64,000 nt of DNA. Origin: Polaromonas sp. YR568. Its GTDB lineage: Bacteria > Pseudomonadota > Gammaproteobacteria > Burkholderiales > Burkholderiaceae_C. Positions 17,845-27,106 of the stretch are shown here, piece after piece. Where the stretch lies: assembly GCF_900116715.1 (NCBI RefSeq), contig NZ_FPBM01000004.1, positions 310,001-374,000 of the forward strand, read 5' to 3'. Each line of letters opens with the position of its first letter. The stretch's first letter is position 1. The notes beneath the pieces were generated by a model, which made no database searches, was not told the origin of the DNA, and worked only from the letters and a program-made list of their open reading frames with translations. Made by a program: the position numbers and the translations under genes.

Positions 17845-18570
17845 TCAGGCGCCTATGCTGTCTTCGTTGTCCCAGAGGTGGCGGTAAAAAGCAATGCGCT
17901 CCTCATCGCGCGCAATGCCGTAGGCCTTGAAGAACTCGTCCTCCCAGCCCGGGCCATAGTTGTAGTCCAGGTTCATGCTCGCCACGGCCAGGTCCGCCCA
18001 GCGGTCGGCCACACCCAGCGAGCCCAGGTCCACATGGCCGGCCGGGCTGCCGTCCGGCGCGATGATGGTGTTGGGTGAGCAGGGGTCGCCGTGGCAGACC
18101 ACCAGTTTGTCTATGGGCGGAATACCCAGGCGGTCGGCAGGTACGCGATAGCCGGTGCGCTTTTCAGGCGACCAGTCGAAGGGGCATTGCGCCACGGGCA
18201 ATGCCTCATGCAGGATGCGCAGCCCCCGGCCTATGGCATGGGCGGCCTCTACCGGCCGGTCTATCCACGCCGGTGTGACGGCGCCATCACCCGGTAGCGC
18301 CGCCGTGACCAGCCACTGCGCCTCATCGGTAACACCCCAGTCCAGCACCCGCGGCACGGCATGCCAGCGAACGGCCCATTCCATCCGCAAGCGCTCACCG
18401 TCCAGGTCCAGCCCCGAGCCATGCGGGTTCCATTTGATAAAGCGGTCGCCGGCGCGAAAGGTAGTGCCGCCGCGTTCGTTGGCCCAGACGAGTTGTGGTT
18501 CATTGCTGCCGGAGAGCTGGCGTACGAGGGGTGGAACGGGGTGTTGAGTCAAAGTGCCGGAGTGCTCCAT
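17845..18570 (-). CDS. aminoglycoside phosphotransferase (APH) family kinase
   Basis: 241 residues, slightly short for the family. The catalytic loop CHGDPCSPNTI (His160, Asp162, Asn167) and metal-binding HVDLGSLGVADRWADLA (Asp181) are intact. The wording of these motifs is close to that of APH(3') and APH(3'') enzymes such as StrA, but chromosomal relatives often act on other substrates, so resistance is not shown. The ATG at 18570 is chosen; the ribosome site is poor. Confidence 0.8.
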   Translation of the reverse strand: MEHSGTLTQHPVPPLVRQLSGSNEPQLVWANERGGTTFRAGDRFIKWNPHGSGLDLDGERLRMEWAVRWHAVPRVLDWGVTDEAQWLVTAALPGDGAVTPAWIDRPVEAAHAIGRGLRILHEALPVAQCPFDWSPEKRTGYRVPADRLGIPPIDKLVVCHGDPCSPNTIIAPDGSPAGHVDLGSLGVADRWADLAVASMNLDYNYGPGWEDEFFKAYGIARDEERIAFYRHLWDNEDSIGA

Positions 18571-18645
18571 GGTGCCTGTGCGAAAAGTGAAGTGATTACC
18601 TGTAACTGCGGTGTGCGGAGATACCGCCACACGCCAGCGGCGCAA

Positions 18646-19002
18646 TCAGGCAGGTATGGGTGCTTGCCCAGGTTGCAAGCACATAGGCCGTTCGTCAAAC
18701 GCCAGCCAGCCCGACTGGTCGCACAGGTGCTGAACATCCGCTGAATAGTCCGCCCGCAGCGAACACCGCATGCTCAATGTGTGGCCGGGCGCCGGCAGCC
18801 AGAACTCAACCGGACCGGCCTCGACCTGCGTGCGGCCTAGCAGGCGGCCGTCTGCGTCGGCCCACTCGATGGCGGGAAAGATTCGCGCAAGCGTCGCCTT
18901 TACGGCGTCTGCATCGTTCAGCGTGCGCACCGTAGCTTCGCCCAATTCGTGCGAGATCAGCGGCAGGCGTGTGGGTTCAAAGAATAGATAGGTGTAGGCC
19001 AT
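18646..19002 (-). CDS. hypothetical protein
   Basis: 118 residues, no recognised domain. Begins MAYTYLFFEPTRLPL and contains AIEWADADGRLLGRTQVEAGPVEFWLP, with the look of a small soluble alpha-beta protein. Same strand as the APH gene (75 bp before it) and the GNAT gene (15 bp after it), suggesting a short transcript of three genes. Confidence 0.6.
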   Translation of the reverse strand: MAYTYLFFEPTRLPLISHELGEATVRTLNDADAVKATLARIFPAIEWADADGRLLGRTQVEAGPVEFWLPAPGHTLSMRCSLRADYSADVQHLCDQSGWLAFDERPMCLQPGQAPIPA

Positions 19003-19017
19003 GGTGTGGTGAGCATT

Positions 19018-19596
19018 TCAGGCGGGCTTGATGCGCACGACAGGCCGCTGCGGCTTGCGTCGCGCGACTTCTGCAAAGCCGGCATCGTCGTACATGGACT
19101 TGGCGCCGAACCACATGAAGTCATCATGGGACCGGCCGGGTTTATCGACAGGGTAGGCCTCCAGCAGCGTAGCGCCCTGCTTTTTGGCATAAGCGATCGC
19201 GCCATCCAGCAAGGCCCGCGCAACGCCCTGACCGCGATGCTCTGCCGGCACCACAAAGCAGATCACCGACCATACGGGTTTGTCGTCCACAGGCTTCATC
19301 ACCGGCGAGCGCTTGAGCTTGGCGTAGTCTTCACGCGGCCCCAGCGACACCCAGCCGACCGGAACCTTGCCGCGGTAGCCGATCAGGCCGGGCGGTGTGC
19401 CGGCATTGACGAGTTTCTTCAGGTCCGCACGATTGGCCTGGGCGGCCGTGGTGCCCGAAGGCAGCGGCCCGCGAGCACCGCTTCGCCGGTAAAACATGCA
19501 CCAGCAACCACGCGCCACCGAACAGCCTTTGGCATTGAACAGCGCTTCCAGGTCAGGCCAGCGCTCGGGCGTGAGGGGGCGGACGGTGAGCTTCAT
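19018..19596 (-). CDS. GNAT family N-acetyltransferase
   Basis: 192 residues. Starts with an unusual Cys-containing segment (CSVARGCWCMFYRR) followed by GWVSLGPREDY, WSVICFVVPAEHRGQGVARALLDGAI (acetyl-CoA loop) and a closing MYDDAGFAEVAR. The motif set matches a subgroup of environmental GNATs of unknown substrate. First gene of the apparent minus-strand group 17845-19596. Confidence 0.87.
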   Translation of the reverse strand: MKLTVRPLTPERWPDLEALFNAKGCSVARGCWCMFYRRSGARGPLPSGTTAAQANRADLKKLVNAGTPPGLIGYRGKVPVGWVSLGPREDYAKLKRSPVMKPVDDKPVWSVICFVVPAEHRGQGVARALLDGAIAYAKKQGATLLEAYPVDKPGRSHDDFMWFGAKSMYDDAGFAEVARRKPQRPVVRIKPA

Positions 19597-19626
19597 GGGG
19601 TCGACCTACCACTCTGTGAAGGTATC

Positions 19627-20187
19627 TCACCGACTCTTCGCCATGTACTGAAAGCGAAGCGGAAGAGTATTGGAAATATCGCATTCAACAGCGGCCGCAT
19701 ACCCGAGAGGAATCAGCTCGCCAAAACGCGAATGAAAGGTCGTGGTAGTTGCCAGTTTTTGCCCCGAGGTGGCATCAAGAAAAGTGTAGGACTGTTCATA
19801 GACACCAAATCCTCTTGCGTTCTGGCTATGGTCCTCCGCTAATCCCGGCGCTATAACAACGCGCATCGTTTCGCCAATGCGCTGCGAGCTGTGAACTTTG
19901 GGCGTGTTTTTTGAGGTCGGGACCCAATTCTCGGGTGAAACAAATACCTGTATTCGCGGCTCCGAACGGCACAGTGCATCGCGATATCCATCACGCGCGA
20001 ACGGATATACAAAGGGACCGGCGGCCAAGAGTGCTAGCAACAGTGCGGCGAATCTGCGTCCTGCCGTTTTGCTTTGACCCGCCTCCGTCGAGAATCCCCA
20101 TTTGAGAGATTTGACTATCACCATTAACAAGAAAAAGGCAACCACCAGAAGGAAGCCTATCCAGACGATGGCAAAAGATAGACCCAT
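19627..20187 (-). CDS. hypothetical membrane protein
   Basis: 186 residues. Two N-terminal transmembrane helices (about 4-26 and 45-64) precede a soluble part of about 120 residues, with one Cys in each half (DALCRSEPRI and AVECDISNT). No recognised family. Base composition here is more AT-rich than in neighbours, which may mark recent acquisition. Confidence 0.5.
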   Translation of the reverse strand: MGLSFAIVWIGFLLVVAFFLLMVIVKSLKWGFSTEAGQSKTAGRRFAALLLALLAAGPFVYPFARDGYRDALCRSEPRIQVFVSPENWVPTSKNTPKVHSSQRIGETMRVVIAPGLAEDHSQNARGFGVYEQSYTFLDATSGQKLATTTTFHSRFGELIPLGYAAAVECDISNTLPLRFQYMAKSR

Positions 20188-20411
20188 CAGCTGCTAACCT
20201 CGTGGGGACGTAAAACCTGTGGTTTAGGCTGGGCGCGATGGGTTAAATCGATCATGACTTCCTCTGGGGAGTGGCTGGCTTATTTGCTTTCAAGTTTTCC
20301 CGCCGACAAGTACTCGAGCGCGAATCGATGTTTGCACTATAGCTGCGAGACGAAAATTTTGGCTGCTTTGGCGCGGTAAGCTGCTGCCATTCAAACCCCA
20401 TTCCACACACC

Positions 20412-21098
20412 ATGCGCCGCGCCGACCGCCTCTTCCATCTTGTCCAGCTGATTCGCGGCCGGCGTCTCAGCACGGCTGAATTTTTGGCCAAACGGCTGGA
20501 GGTGTCGGAGCGCACCATTTACCGCGATGTGGCGGACCTTCAGCACCAGGGCGTGCCGATTGAAGGTGAGACGGGTGTGGGTTACCGGTTGGGGGCGGGT
20601 TTTGATTTGCCGCCGCTGATGTTCACGCAGCAGGAGGCCAATGCGCTGGCGGCTTCGGTGCGGCTGGCGCAGGCCTGGCTGGACCCGGCCATGGCCGGTG
20701 ATGCGGAGGCGGCCTGGGGCAAGATTTTTTCAGTGCTGCCGCCGGCGGCGCGTGCGGCGGCCGAGGGTGTGCCGCTGTATGCGATGGTGCTTGCGCCTGA
20801 CACGGCCACGCAGCGCAGCCTGCAATTGCTGCGCGAAGCGGTGCATGCGCGCCGCAAGGTCAAGGTGCATTACCGCGATGTTGAGGAGCGCGAAACCCAG
20901 CGTGTGCTGTGGCCCTTGGGCTGCTTTTACTGGGGAAAGGTCTGGACGCTGGGCGCCTGGTGTGAAGTGCGCGATGACTTTCGCAACTTCCGCGTGGACC
21001 GCATGACCTCTGTGCAGGTGCTGGATGCACGGGTCGGCCACGAAGCGGGGCGCACGCTGGCCGACTACCTGCGCGTGATGAAGTCACGCGACTGCTAA
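20412..21098 (+). CDS. HTH and WYL domain transcriptional regulator
   Basis: 228 residues. An HTH_11 domain at residues 1-60 (RADRLFHLVQLIRG, LEVSERTIYRDVADL) and a WYL domain from about 135 (HYRDVEERETQRVLWPLGCFYWGKVWTLGAWCE), as in YafY-like regulators. WYL domains bind ligands such as nucleotides or nucleic acid. Its stop codon is the first three bases of an intergenic repeat. Confidence 0.9.
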   Translation: MRRADRLFHLVQLIRGRRLSTAEFLAKRLEVSERTIYRDVADLQHQGVPIEGETGVGYRLGAGFDLPPLMFTQQEANALAASVRLAQAWLDPAMAGDAEAAWGKIFSVLPPAARAAAEGVPLYAMVLAPDTATQRSLQLLREAVHARRKVKVHYRDVEERETQRVLWPLGCFYWGKVWTLGAWCEVRDDFRNFRVDRMTSVQVLDARVGHEAGRTLADYLRVMKSRDC

Positions 21099-21160
21099 AA
21101 ACCTCTGCTATTGATTCGGGAGCTGCTTACGCCCGTCATTCGGGCTTCGCAGCCTCTTTT
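21096..21160 (+). repeat. intergenic repeat family B, copy 1
   Basis: Begins TAAAAACCT, where TAA is the stop codon of the WYL gene, then GCTATTGATTCGGGAGCTGC, TTACGCCC and a small hairpin GCCCG-TCATT-CGGGC. Nearly identical in layout to the inverted copy at 29059-29118. Confidence 0.75.
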
Positions 21161-21194
21161 TGTTCTAGAACTTTGCTGGCCAGGATTGCCGCCC

Positions 21195-21680
21195 TCAAGC
21201 TGCCAGCGCCGCCTCGATGTCTTTGGCCAGGTCCGCCGGCTTGTCGCTGGGGGCGTAGCGCCGTATGACTTTGCCGTCTTTGCCGACCAGAAATTTGGTG
21301 AAGTTCCATTTGATGGACTTGATGCCGAGCAGGCCGGGCGCTTCGGCTGCCAGCCACTGGTACAGCGGGTGCGCGCTGGGGCCGTTGACGTCGATCTTGG
21401 ACATCATCGGAAAGCTCACGCCGTAGTTGACCTGGCAGAACTCTGCAATCTGGTCGTCGCTGCCCGGGTCTTGCGAGAGAAACTGGTTGCTGGGAAAGCC
21501 CAGCACCGCCAGGCCTTTGCCGGCATATTGTTTGTACAGCTCTTCCAGACCGGCGAACTGGGGTGTGAAGCCGCATTTGCTGGCGGTGTTGACGATCAGC
21601 ATGACCTTGCCTTTGAACTCCGACAGGGAAATGTCTTTGCCGTTGATCTGGAGGGCGTGGAAGTCGTAGACGGTGCTCAT
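21195..21680 (-). CDS. glutathione peroxidase family protein
   Basis: 161 residues, usual length. VNTASKCGFTPQF holds the peroxidatic Cys36 in place of selenocysteine; FPSNQF and IKWNFTKFLV supply the Gln and Trp/Asn of the catalytic tetrad. Bacterial members of this type usually reduce lipid or organic peroxides with thioredoxin. Monocistronic. Confidence 0.93.
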   Translation of the reverse strand: MSTVYDFHALQINGKDISLSEFKGKVMLIVNTASKCGFTPQFAGLEELYKQYAGKGLAVLGFPSNQFLSQDPGSDDQIAEFCQVNYGVSFPMMSKIDVNGPSAHPLYQWLAAEAPGLLGIKSIKWNFTKFLVGKDGKVIRRYAPSDKPADLAKDIEAALAA

Positions 21681-21789
21681 GGTGTGTCTCCTGGTGTCTG
21701 TCTGCTATGGCGCTATGGGATATGGGACCACGGCGGGCCGGTGTGGTCAATGGGGGCAATCTCGGGGCGGAATCCGGGCCGCCGCGGCG

Positions 21790-22698
21790 CTAATGCGCCT
21801 TCGCGTTGGGGGCGATGGCCGCCAGCACCGCGGCCAGCACGATCAGGCTGCCGCCCAACAGTACGCGCGGCGTGAGTTCGGCGGCGCCCAGCGCAGCCGA
21901 TGACAGGCTGGCAAACAGGATTTCGGTCAGCATCACGATGGCGGTGGTGCCTGCGGCCAGGCGCGCCGCGCCGTATTGCAGACCGGCGTTGCTGGCCATA
22001 AAGGCCAGGCTGAGCGCCAGCACCACCGGAATGCCGGCCGCGGCCAGCGCGGGCCCCGGCACCACGGCCTGCGTCATGCCGACCAGCGCGGCGGCCGCCG
22101 CCATCAGGCCGCTGCCGCCAAACATGGCCAGCATGCGCGACTCGCTGGGTGTGTGGTTGTACTTGCGCAGCACCGAGTTCGTAACCGCAAAACTGAAGCC
22201 GCCCATAAGTGCCAGCCAGTCGGCGGCGCCCTGCGGCACCGGCCAGGGCGACTCAGGCGCCTTCAGCACAATCAACACGCCGGCCATGGCCAGCAGCAGG
22301 CGCAGCAGCGAAGCGGCCGAAGGCTTTTCGCCCAGCATGACCCAGGCCACCAGCACCGACCACGCGGGCATCAGGTAAAACAGCAGCACCACACGCACCA
22401 CGTCGCCCACCGTCACGGCCCAGTTGAAGCCGACATTGGTCATGCCCGAAGCTGCGGCCAGGAACCACAGCTGCGGATTGGCCACAAAGCCGCGCCAGGC
22501 GGTGGGGCGCAGCGTCAGCAGGCCGGTAACGACGACCGCATAAACCAGCGCTGTGGCCCATAGCGGGTGCAGGCCATGGCCGTGCAGCTGGCGCAGCGGC
22601 CACCAGGACACACCCCAGATGAAGGCGTTGAGTGTGAGCGCCAGAACGGCTTTGGAGGTGTCGCGTGGAGCGGCACCGTGTGTCGTCGCATCCACCAT
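21790..22698 (-). CDS. EamA/DMT superfamily transporter
   Basis: 302 residues with ten predicted transmembrane helices in two EamA repeats (ALTLNAFIWGVSWWPLRQL at the start; the second half begins near WLALMGGFSFAVTNSVLR). Likely an exporter of a metabolite or amino acid; substrate not inferable. Start overlaps the lplT stop (TGATG), so translation is coupled to lplT. Confidence 0.87.
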   Translation of the reverse strand: MVDATTHGAAPRDTSKAVLALTLNAFIWGVSWWPLRQLHGHGLHPLWATALVYAVVVTGLLTLRPTAWRGFVANPQLWFLAAASGMTNVGFNWAVTVGDVVRVVLLFYLMPAWSVLVAWVMLGEKPSAASLLRLLLAMAGVLIVLKAPESPWPVPQGAADWLALMGGFSFAVTNSVLRKYNHTPSESRMLAMFGGSGLMAAAAALVGMTQAVVPGPALAAAGIPVVLALSLAFMASNAGLQYGAARLAAGTTAIVMLTEILFASLSSAALGAAELTPRVLLGGSLIVLAAVLAAIAPNAKAH

Positions 22699-23978
22699 CA
22701 GTGAGATTTATCGCTGCGTGCGATGCTCAACAGGTGATCCACCTGCTCTTTGTGTTTGATGCAGTTGCTCTTGTGCCAGCGCTGGATCAGCCACATGAAG
22801 CCGGCCACCACAATGCCAAAGGCGGTGATGGCGCCGAAGGCCGAGAGGCCCAGGCCGGTGGAAAGACTGTAGAAGGCGCCCAGGCTCAGGATGCAGGCCT
22901 GTTCGTTGAAGTTCTGCACCGCGATGGAGCGACCCGCGCCCATGAGGTTGTGGCCGCGGTGCTGCAGCAGCGCATTCATGGGCACCACCAGGAAGCCGCC
23001 CAGGCCGCCCAGCAAGATCAGGAAGGGCGCCGCCACCCAGACATTGCCGATGAAGTTCATCAAGATGACCAGCAGGCCCATGGCGATGCCCAGCGGCATC
23101 ACGCTGGTGGCCTGGTCCAGCCGCATGCGCATGGAGGCCAGCACCGCGCCCACCGCAGTGCCGATGGCCACCACGCCCACCAGGGAAGACGCCTGCGTGG
23201 TGCTGTAGCCCAGCGCCGCGGCGCTCCAGGCCAGCACGATGTAGCGCAGGTTGCCCGACACGCCCCAGAACAAGGTGGTGGTGGCCAGCGAGATCTGGCC
23301 GAGCTTGTCGCGCCACAGCGCGGAATTGCAGTTCCAGAAATCGGGCAGCAGCTCCAGCTTGTTGCGCGGCATGGGCCGCATTTCAACGCCGGTGTCGGGA
23401 ATGCGGGTGTTGAACCAGGCCGCAATGATGTAGAGCAGTATCAGCACGGTGATCGCCGCTTCGGGGGCGGTGTCGATGCCGGTGGTGATGATGGGGAAAT
23501 CAAACGACAGCAGCAGCGACGACACCGAATGCCCGACCAGCTGGCCGCCCAGCAGCACGCCCAGGATGATGGAGGAAATCGTGAGGCCTTCGATCCAGCC
23601 ATTGGCCTTGACGAGCTGCGAGGCCGGCAGGAGTTCGGTCAGGATGCCGTATTTGGCGGGTGAATAGGCGGCGGCCCCGAGCCCGACGATGGCGTAGGCC
23701 AGCAGCGGGTGCGAGCCGAACAGCATCATCAGGCAGCCCACCACCTTGATGGCGTTGCTGACAAACATGACGTTGCCCTTGGGCCGGGCATCGGCAAAAG
23801 CCCCCACAAAGGGGGCCAGCACCACATAAAACAGGGCAAACATGGGCACCAGCGCCGCCGGCTGCCACTTGGGCGCCCCGCTGGTTTTGAGCAGCTCCAC
23901 GGCGGCTACAAACAGCGCGTTATCAGCCAGCGAGCTGAAAAACTGGGCTGCCATGATGGTGTAAAAACCGCGCTTCAT
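22698..23978 (-). CDS. lplT: lysophospholipid transporter LplT
   Basis: 426 residues, MFS fold with twelve helices, beginning GFYTIMAAQFFSSLADNALFVAAVELL, the typical LplT start. LplT flips lysophospholipids inward across the cytoplasmic membrane for re-acylation. Here no fused or adjacent acyltransferase (Aas) is seen. Divergent from alr. Confidence 0.9.
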   Translation of the reverse strand: MKRGFYTIMAAQFFSSLADNALFVAAVELLKTSGAPKWQPAALVPMFALFYVVLAPFVGAFADARPKGNVMFVSNAIKVVGCLMMLFGSHPLLAYAIVGLGAAAYSPAKYGILTELLPASQLVKANGWIEGLTISSIILGVLLGGQLVGHSVSSLLLSFDFPIITTGIDTAPEAAITVLILLYIIAAWFNTRIPDTGVEMRPMPRNKLELLPDFWNCNSALWRDKLGQISLATTTLFWGVSGNLRYIVLAWSAAALGYSTTQASSLVGVVAIGTAVGAVLASMRMRLDQATSVMPLGIAMGLLVILMNFIGNVWVAAPFLILLGGLGGFLVVPMNALLQHRGHNLMGAGRSIAVQNFNEQACILSLGAFYSLSTGLGLSAFGAITAFGIVVAGFMWLIQRWHKSNCIKHKEQVDHLLSIARSDKSH

Positions 23979-24004
23979 TAAACTGTTGTTGTCACTGCAT
24001 CAAT

Positions 24005-24023
24005 GCATCAGCAAATCTGATGC
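24005..24023. promoter_or_regulatory. inverted repeat between lplT and alr
   Basis: GCATCAG (24005-24011) and CTGATGC (24017-24023), perfect 7-bp arms with a 5-bp spacer, plus one more GCATCA just upstream. Located 27 bp from the lplT start in a divergent promoter region; could be a shared operator. Confidence 0.35.
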
Positions 24024-24167
24024 GGCAAGATATAGGTGAATGTCTCCAGACGATTCCGGTTTATAGCATGGGGGCTGATGCCAGAATCCCTAAAGACCCT
24101 CGATATGCCACCGGCGGGCCGCATTGGGCACCGATTGCTGGCCGCCACCACCAACCTCCATTGCGCC

Positions 24168-25262
24168 ATGCCACGTCCCATTCTCGCCACCGTCCACACC
24201 GCTGCGCTTGCCCATAACCTGGCTCGCGCCCGAGCCGCCGCGCCTGATGCGCGCATCTGGGCGGTCGTCAAGGCCAATGCCTACGGCCATGGCATCGAGC
24301 GTGTTTTTGACCCCCTGCGCAGCGCCGACGGCTTTGCCCTGCTGGACTTTGCCGAGGCCCAGCGCCTGCGCGCGCTGGACTGGCGCGGCCCGATTTTGCT
24401 GCTGGAGGGCTGTTTTGAGGCGCGCGACCTGGAGCTGTGCTCGCGCCTAGGCCTGTGGCACACCATTCACTGCAATGAGCAGATCGACATGCTGGCCGCC
24501 CACAAGACCCAGCTGCCGCACCGCGTCTTCCTCAAGATGAACTCGGGCATGAACCGGCTCGGCTTCACCCCCGAGCGTTACCGCGCCGCCTGGACGCGGC
24601 TGAACGCGCTGCCGCAGGTCGATGAGATTTCGCTGATGACGCACTTCTCCGACGCCGACGGCCCCAAAGGCATCGCCGCGGCGCTCAAGGCCTTTGATGC
24701 CGTCACACACGACCTGCCAGGCGAGCGCACCCTCAGCAACAGCGCGGCCAGCCTGCGCCACGGCAGCGTGCTGGCCGGCCGCTCCGACTGGATACGGCCC
24801 GGCATCCTGGTGTACGGCAGCGCGCCGGACTTCCCCGAGCACAGCGCGGTCCATTGGGACTTGCAGCCCACCATGACGCTGTCCTCCAGAATCATCGGCT
24901 TGCAGGAGCTCAAGGCCGGCGACACCGTGGGCTACGGCTCCAGCTTCACCGCCGACGGCCCCATGCGCATCGGCATCGTGGCCTGCGGCTATGGCGACGG
25001 CTACCCGCGCCACTGCAGCACAGGCACGCCGATGCTGGTGGGCGGCGTGCGCACCCGCATGGTGGGCCGGGTCAGCATGGACATGCTCACCGTCGACCTC
25101 ACGCCCGTGCCCACGGCGGGTATAGGCACCGAGGTGACGCTGTGGGGCAAGGCCTCAAGCGGCGCCTTGATGCCCATCGATGAGGTGGCACAAGCCGGCG
25201 GCACCGTTGGTTATGAACTGATGTGTGCCGTGGCCCAGCGCGTTCCTTTCCAGGTGGAATGA
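24168..25262 (+). CDS. alr: alanine racemase
   Basis: 364 residues, family length. PLP lysine Lys35 in [11 protein letters not shown], the HYC-type second base in GYGSSF, and GYGDGYPRH and [12 protein letters not shown] of the C-terminal barrel are present. It interconverts L- and D-alanine for peptidoglycan. The start at 24168 ([14 protein letters not shown]) fits the family; the frame is open upstream but the extra residues look non-coding. Overlaps the next gene by 4 bp. Confidence 0.95.
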   Translation: MPRPILATVHTAALAHNLARARAAAPDARIWAVVKANAYGHGIERVFDPLRSADGFALLDFAEAQRLRALDWRGPILLLEGCFEARDLELCSRLGLWHTIHCNEQIDMLAAHKTQLPHRVFLKMNSGMNRLGFTPERYRAAWTRLNALPQVDEISLMTHFSDADGPKGIAAALKAFDAVTHDLPGERTLSNSAASLRHGSVLAGRSDWIRPGILVYGSAPDFPEHSAVHWDLQPTMTLSSRIIGLQELKAGDTVGYGSSFTADGPMRIGIVACGYGDGYPRHCSTGTPMLVGGVRTRMVGRVSMDMLTVDLTPVPTAGIGTEVTLWGKASSGALMPIDEVAQAGGTVGYELMCAVAQRVPFQVE

Positions 25263-26086
25263 AGAACCTGTCGAACTGGCGCTCGGTTCGCGTGCTGGAA
25301 GGCCGCATCGAGCGCGAGCTTCGCCGGCGTCACAGCCTGCGTCTGCATGGTCTGTGTATCGGGCTTGTCACGATGGGCCTGATGTGGGGCGTGTCGCACC
25401 TGCAAATGGTCATGGGCATGGAGTCGCTGGCCTGGCGCTACCTGATCACGCTCGGGTCCGGCTACCTGGCCTACCTGCTGGTGATCCGCCTGTGGGCCGC
25501 GCAGCTGCTAGGCCGTGACAAGCGGTCGTCGTCGGCCGATGGCGGGGGTGACGTGCCTGATCTCTTCAGCAACCTGCCCGACTTTCAGGGCGGCGGCGGA
25601 GGCGGCAGTTCGCCGCACTTTCAGTCAGGTGGCGGCGGCGATTTTGGCGGGGGCGGCGCAAGCGGAGACTTCAGTGTGGGCGATGTGGGCGGCGGGCTGG
25701 GCGACGTTGCCAGCGGCGCGCTCGATGCCGTTGGCGGCGCGGATGAAGGGGCGGTGGTGGTCATCCCGGTGCTGGCCATCTTCCTGATCGGCGTTGCAGT
25801 GTTTTTTGGCGCGGGAGCCCTCATGCTGATGTTCTTCGGGTGGGAAGTGCTGTTGACGGTGGCCATCGAGCTGGCTTTTTCCTATGTGTCAGCCCGCGCC
25901 GCCGTGCGTGTGGTGCGTGAAGGCTGGGTTTCCGCCGTCATCCGCCTGACCTGGAAACCGCTGGTTGGCGCCATCGCCTGCGCCGTGGCGCTGGGTGCGG
26001 CCATTGATTACTTCATCCCGGCTGCCAATTCGCTGCCGCAGGCGGTCAAACTCATACGGGCGCAGAGCGGGCCCGGCGTACATTAA
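25259..26086 (+). CDS. membrane protein with glycine-rich loop, unknown function
   Basis: 275 residues, start overlapping the alr stop (ATGA). Two helices (about 27-52, 57-80), then a 75-residue Gly/Ser/Asp-rich segment (runs such as [11 protein letters not shown] and [15 protein letters not shown]), then further hydrophobic segments (about 160-205 and 230-255). No family recognised. The low-complexity loop between membrane blocks is striking; coupling to alr suggests an envelope link but no function can be assigned. Confidence 0.7.
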   Translation: MKNLSNWRSVRVLEGRIERELRRRHSLRLHGLCIGLVTMGLMWGVSHLQMVMGMESLAWRYLITLGSGYLAYLLVIRLWAAQLLGRDKRSSSADGGGDVPDLFSNLPDFQGGGGGGSSPHFQSGGGGDFGGGGASGDFSVGDVGGGLGDVASGALDAVGGADEGAVVVIPVLAIFLIGVAVFFGAGALMLMFFGWEVLLTVAIELAFSYVSARAAVRVVREGWVSAVIRLTWKPLVGAIACAVALGAAIDYFIPAANSLPQAVKLIRAQSGPGVH

Positions 26087-26119
26087 AACTCTCGAAGTTC
26101 TGCCATCAAGGGAGCGCAC

Positions 26120-26593
26120 ATGGACTCATCGCGATTCGAATACGCCGGCTTCTGGATCCGGGTCTGGGCGTCCATCATCGACAGCCTCATCCTCGGTGTG
26201 CTGCTCTACCCGGCGCTGACGGCGGTCTACGGCCGCGAATACTGGGACAGCACGGACTTCATTCAGGGGCCGGCTGATCTTTTGCTCTCCTGGGTGCTGC
26301 CGGCTGTCGCAGTGATGTGGTTCTGGAAGGCGCGCCAGGCAACCCCCGGAAAGATGGCTATCGGCGCCCGCATTGTGGACGCCGACACCGGCAACAACCC
26401 CGGCACCACGCAGCTGATCGTTCGTTACCTCGGCTACTTTGTCTCGCTGGTGCCGCTGGGCTTGGGCATCATCTGGGTGGGTTTTGACGCCCGCAAGCAG
26501 GGCTGGCATGACAAGCTGGCGCGCACGGTGGTTGTGCGCAAAAAGCGTGGGGACTCAGACTCCGCGAAACCCGACGAACAATGGCCTGAATAA
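26120..26593 (+). CDS. RDD family membrane protein
   Basis: 157 residues. YAGFWIRVWASIIDSLIL is the RDD signature (Arg, Asp, Asp in helix one), followed by two more helices and TPGKMAIGARIVDADTG, the usual second motif. Function is poorly known; some members are sodium/proton antiporters. Same strand and about 33 bp after the Gly-rich protein. Confidence 0.9.
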   Translation: MDSSRFEYAGFWIRVWASIIDSLILGVLLYPALTAVYGREYWDSTDFIQGPADLLLSWVLPAVAVMWFWKARQATPGKMAIGARIVDADTGNNPGTTQLIVRYLGYFVSLVPLGLGIIWVGFDARKQGWHDKLARTVVVRKKRGDSDSAKPDEQWPE

Positions 26594-26605
26594 GCAGAAA
26601 TCACT

Positions 26606-27073
26606 ATGACAGCATCGCTTCCCGTCACCGTACGTCCTGTGCAACCGGACGATTTTGAGGCCTGGCTCCCACTCTGGGCGGGCTACAACAAGTTCTACGG
26701 GCGCTTCGGCCCCACTGCCCTGTCCGGCGACATCACGGTCATGACCTGGTCGCGGTTTTTTGATGTCTATGAGCCGGTGCACGCACTGGTGGCTGAGTCC
26801 GGCGGCGAATTGGTGGGCCTCACGCATTACCTGTATCACCGCAGCACGACGCGCATTGGGCCGGTCTGCTATTTGCAGGACCTGTTTACCGCCGAATCCG
26901 TGCGCGGCAGGGGTGTGGGCAAAGCCCTGATTGAAGCGGTGTACGAACAGGCGCAGGCTGACGGCTCCTCCCGCGTCTATTGGCAAACCCACAATACCAA
27001 CGCCACCGCCATGCGGCTGTATGACCAAGTGGCGGAGAACTCGGGCTTTGTGGTGTACGCCAAGCCGCTCTAG
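26606..27073 (+). CDS. GNAT family N-acetyltransferase
   Basis: 155 residues: VRPVQPDDFEAWLPLW start, CYLQDLFTAESVRGRGVGKALIEAVYEQA as the acetyl-CoA loop, VYWQTHNTNATAMRLYDQVAENSGF as the closing motif. The YWxTHxxN wording matches a common GNAT subgroup acting on small amines. 12 bp after the RDD gene, probably co-transcribed. Confidence 0.9.
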   Translation: MTASLPVTVRPVQPDDFEAWLPLWAGYNKFYGRFGPTALSGDITVMTWSRFFDVYEPVHALVAESGGELVGLTHYLYHRSTTRIGPVCYLQDLFTAESVRGRGVGKALIEAVYEQAQADGSSRVYWQTHNTNATAMRLYDQVAENSGFVVYAKPL

Positions 27074-27106
27074 TCGCGGCCTTGGCTTATTACGGCTTAC
27101 CGCGGC

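Noticed and set aside
18571-18645. Longer N-terminus for the APH-family gene (start at 18645)
   Set aside because: The 25 extra residues (MRRWRVAVSPHT...) have no family counterpart.
24036-24167. 44-residue upstream extension of alanine racemase
   Set aside because: Reads through the AT-rich divergent promoter region and does not match the family N-terminus.
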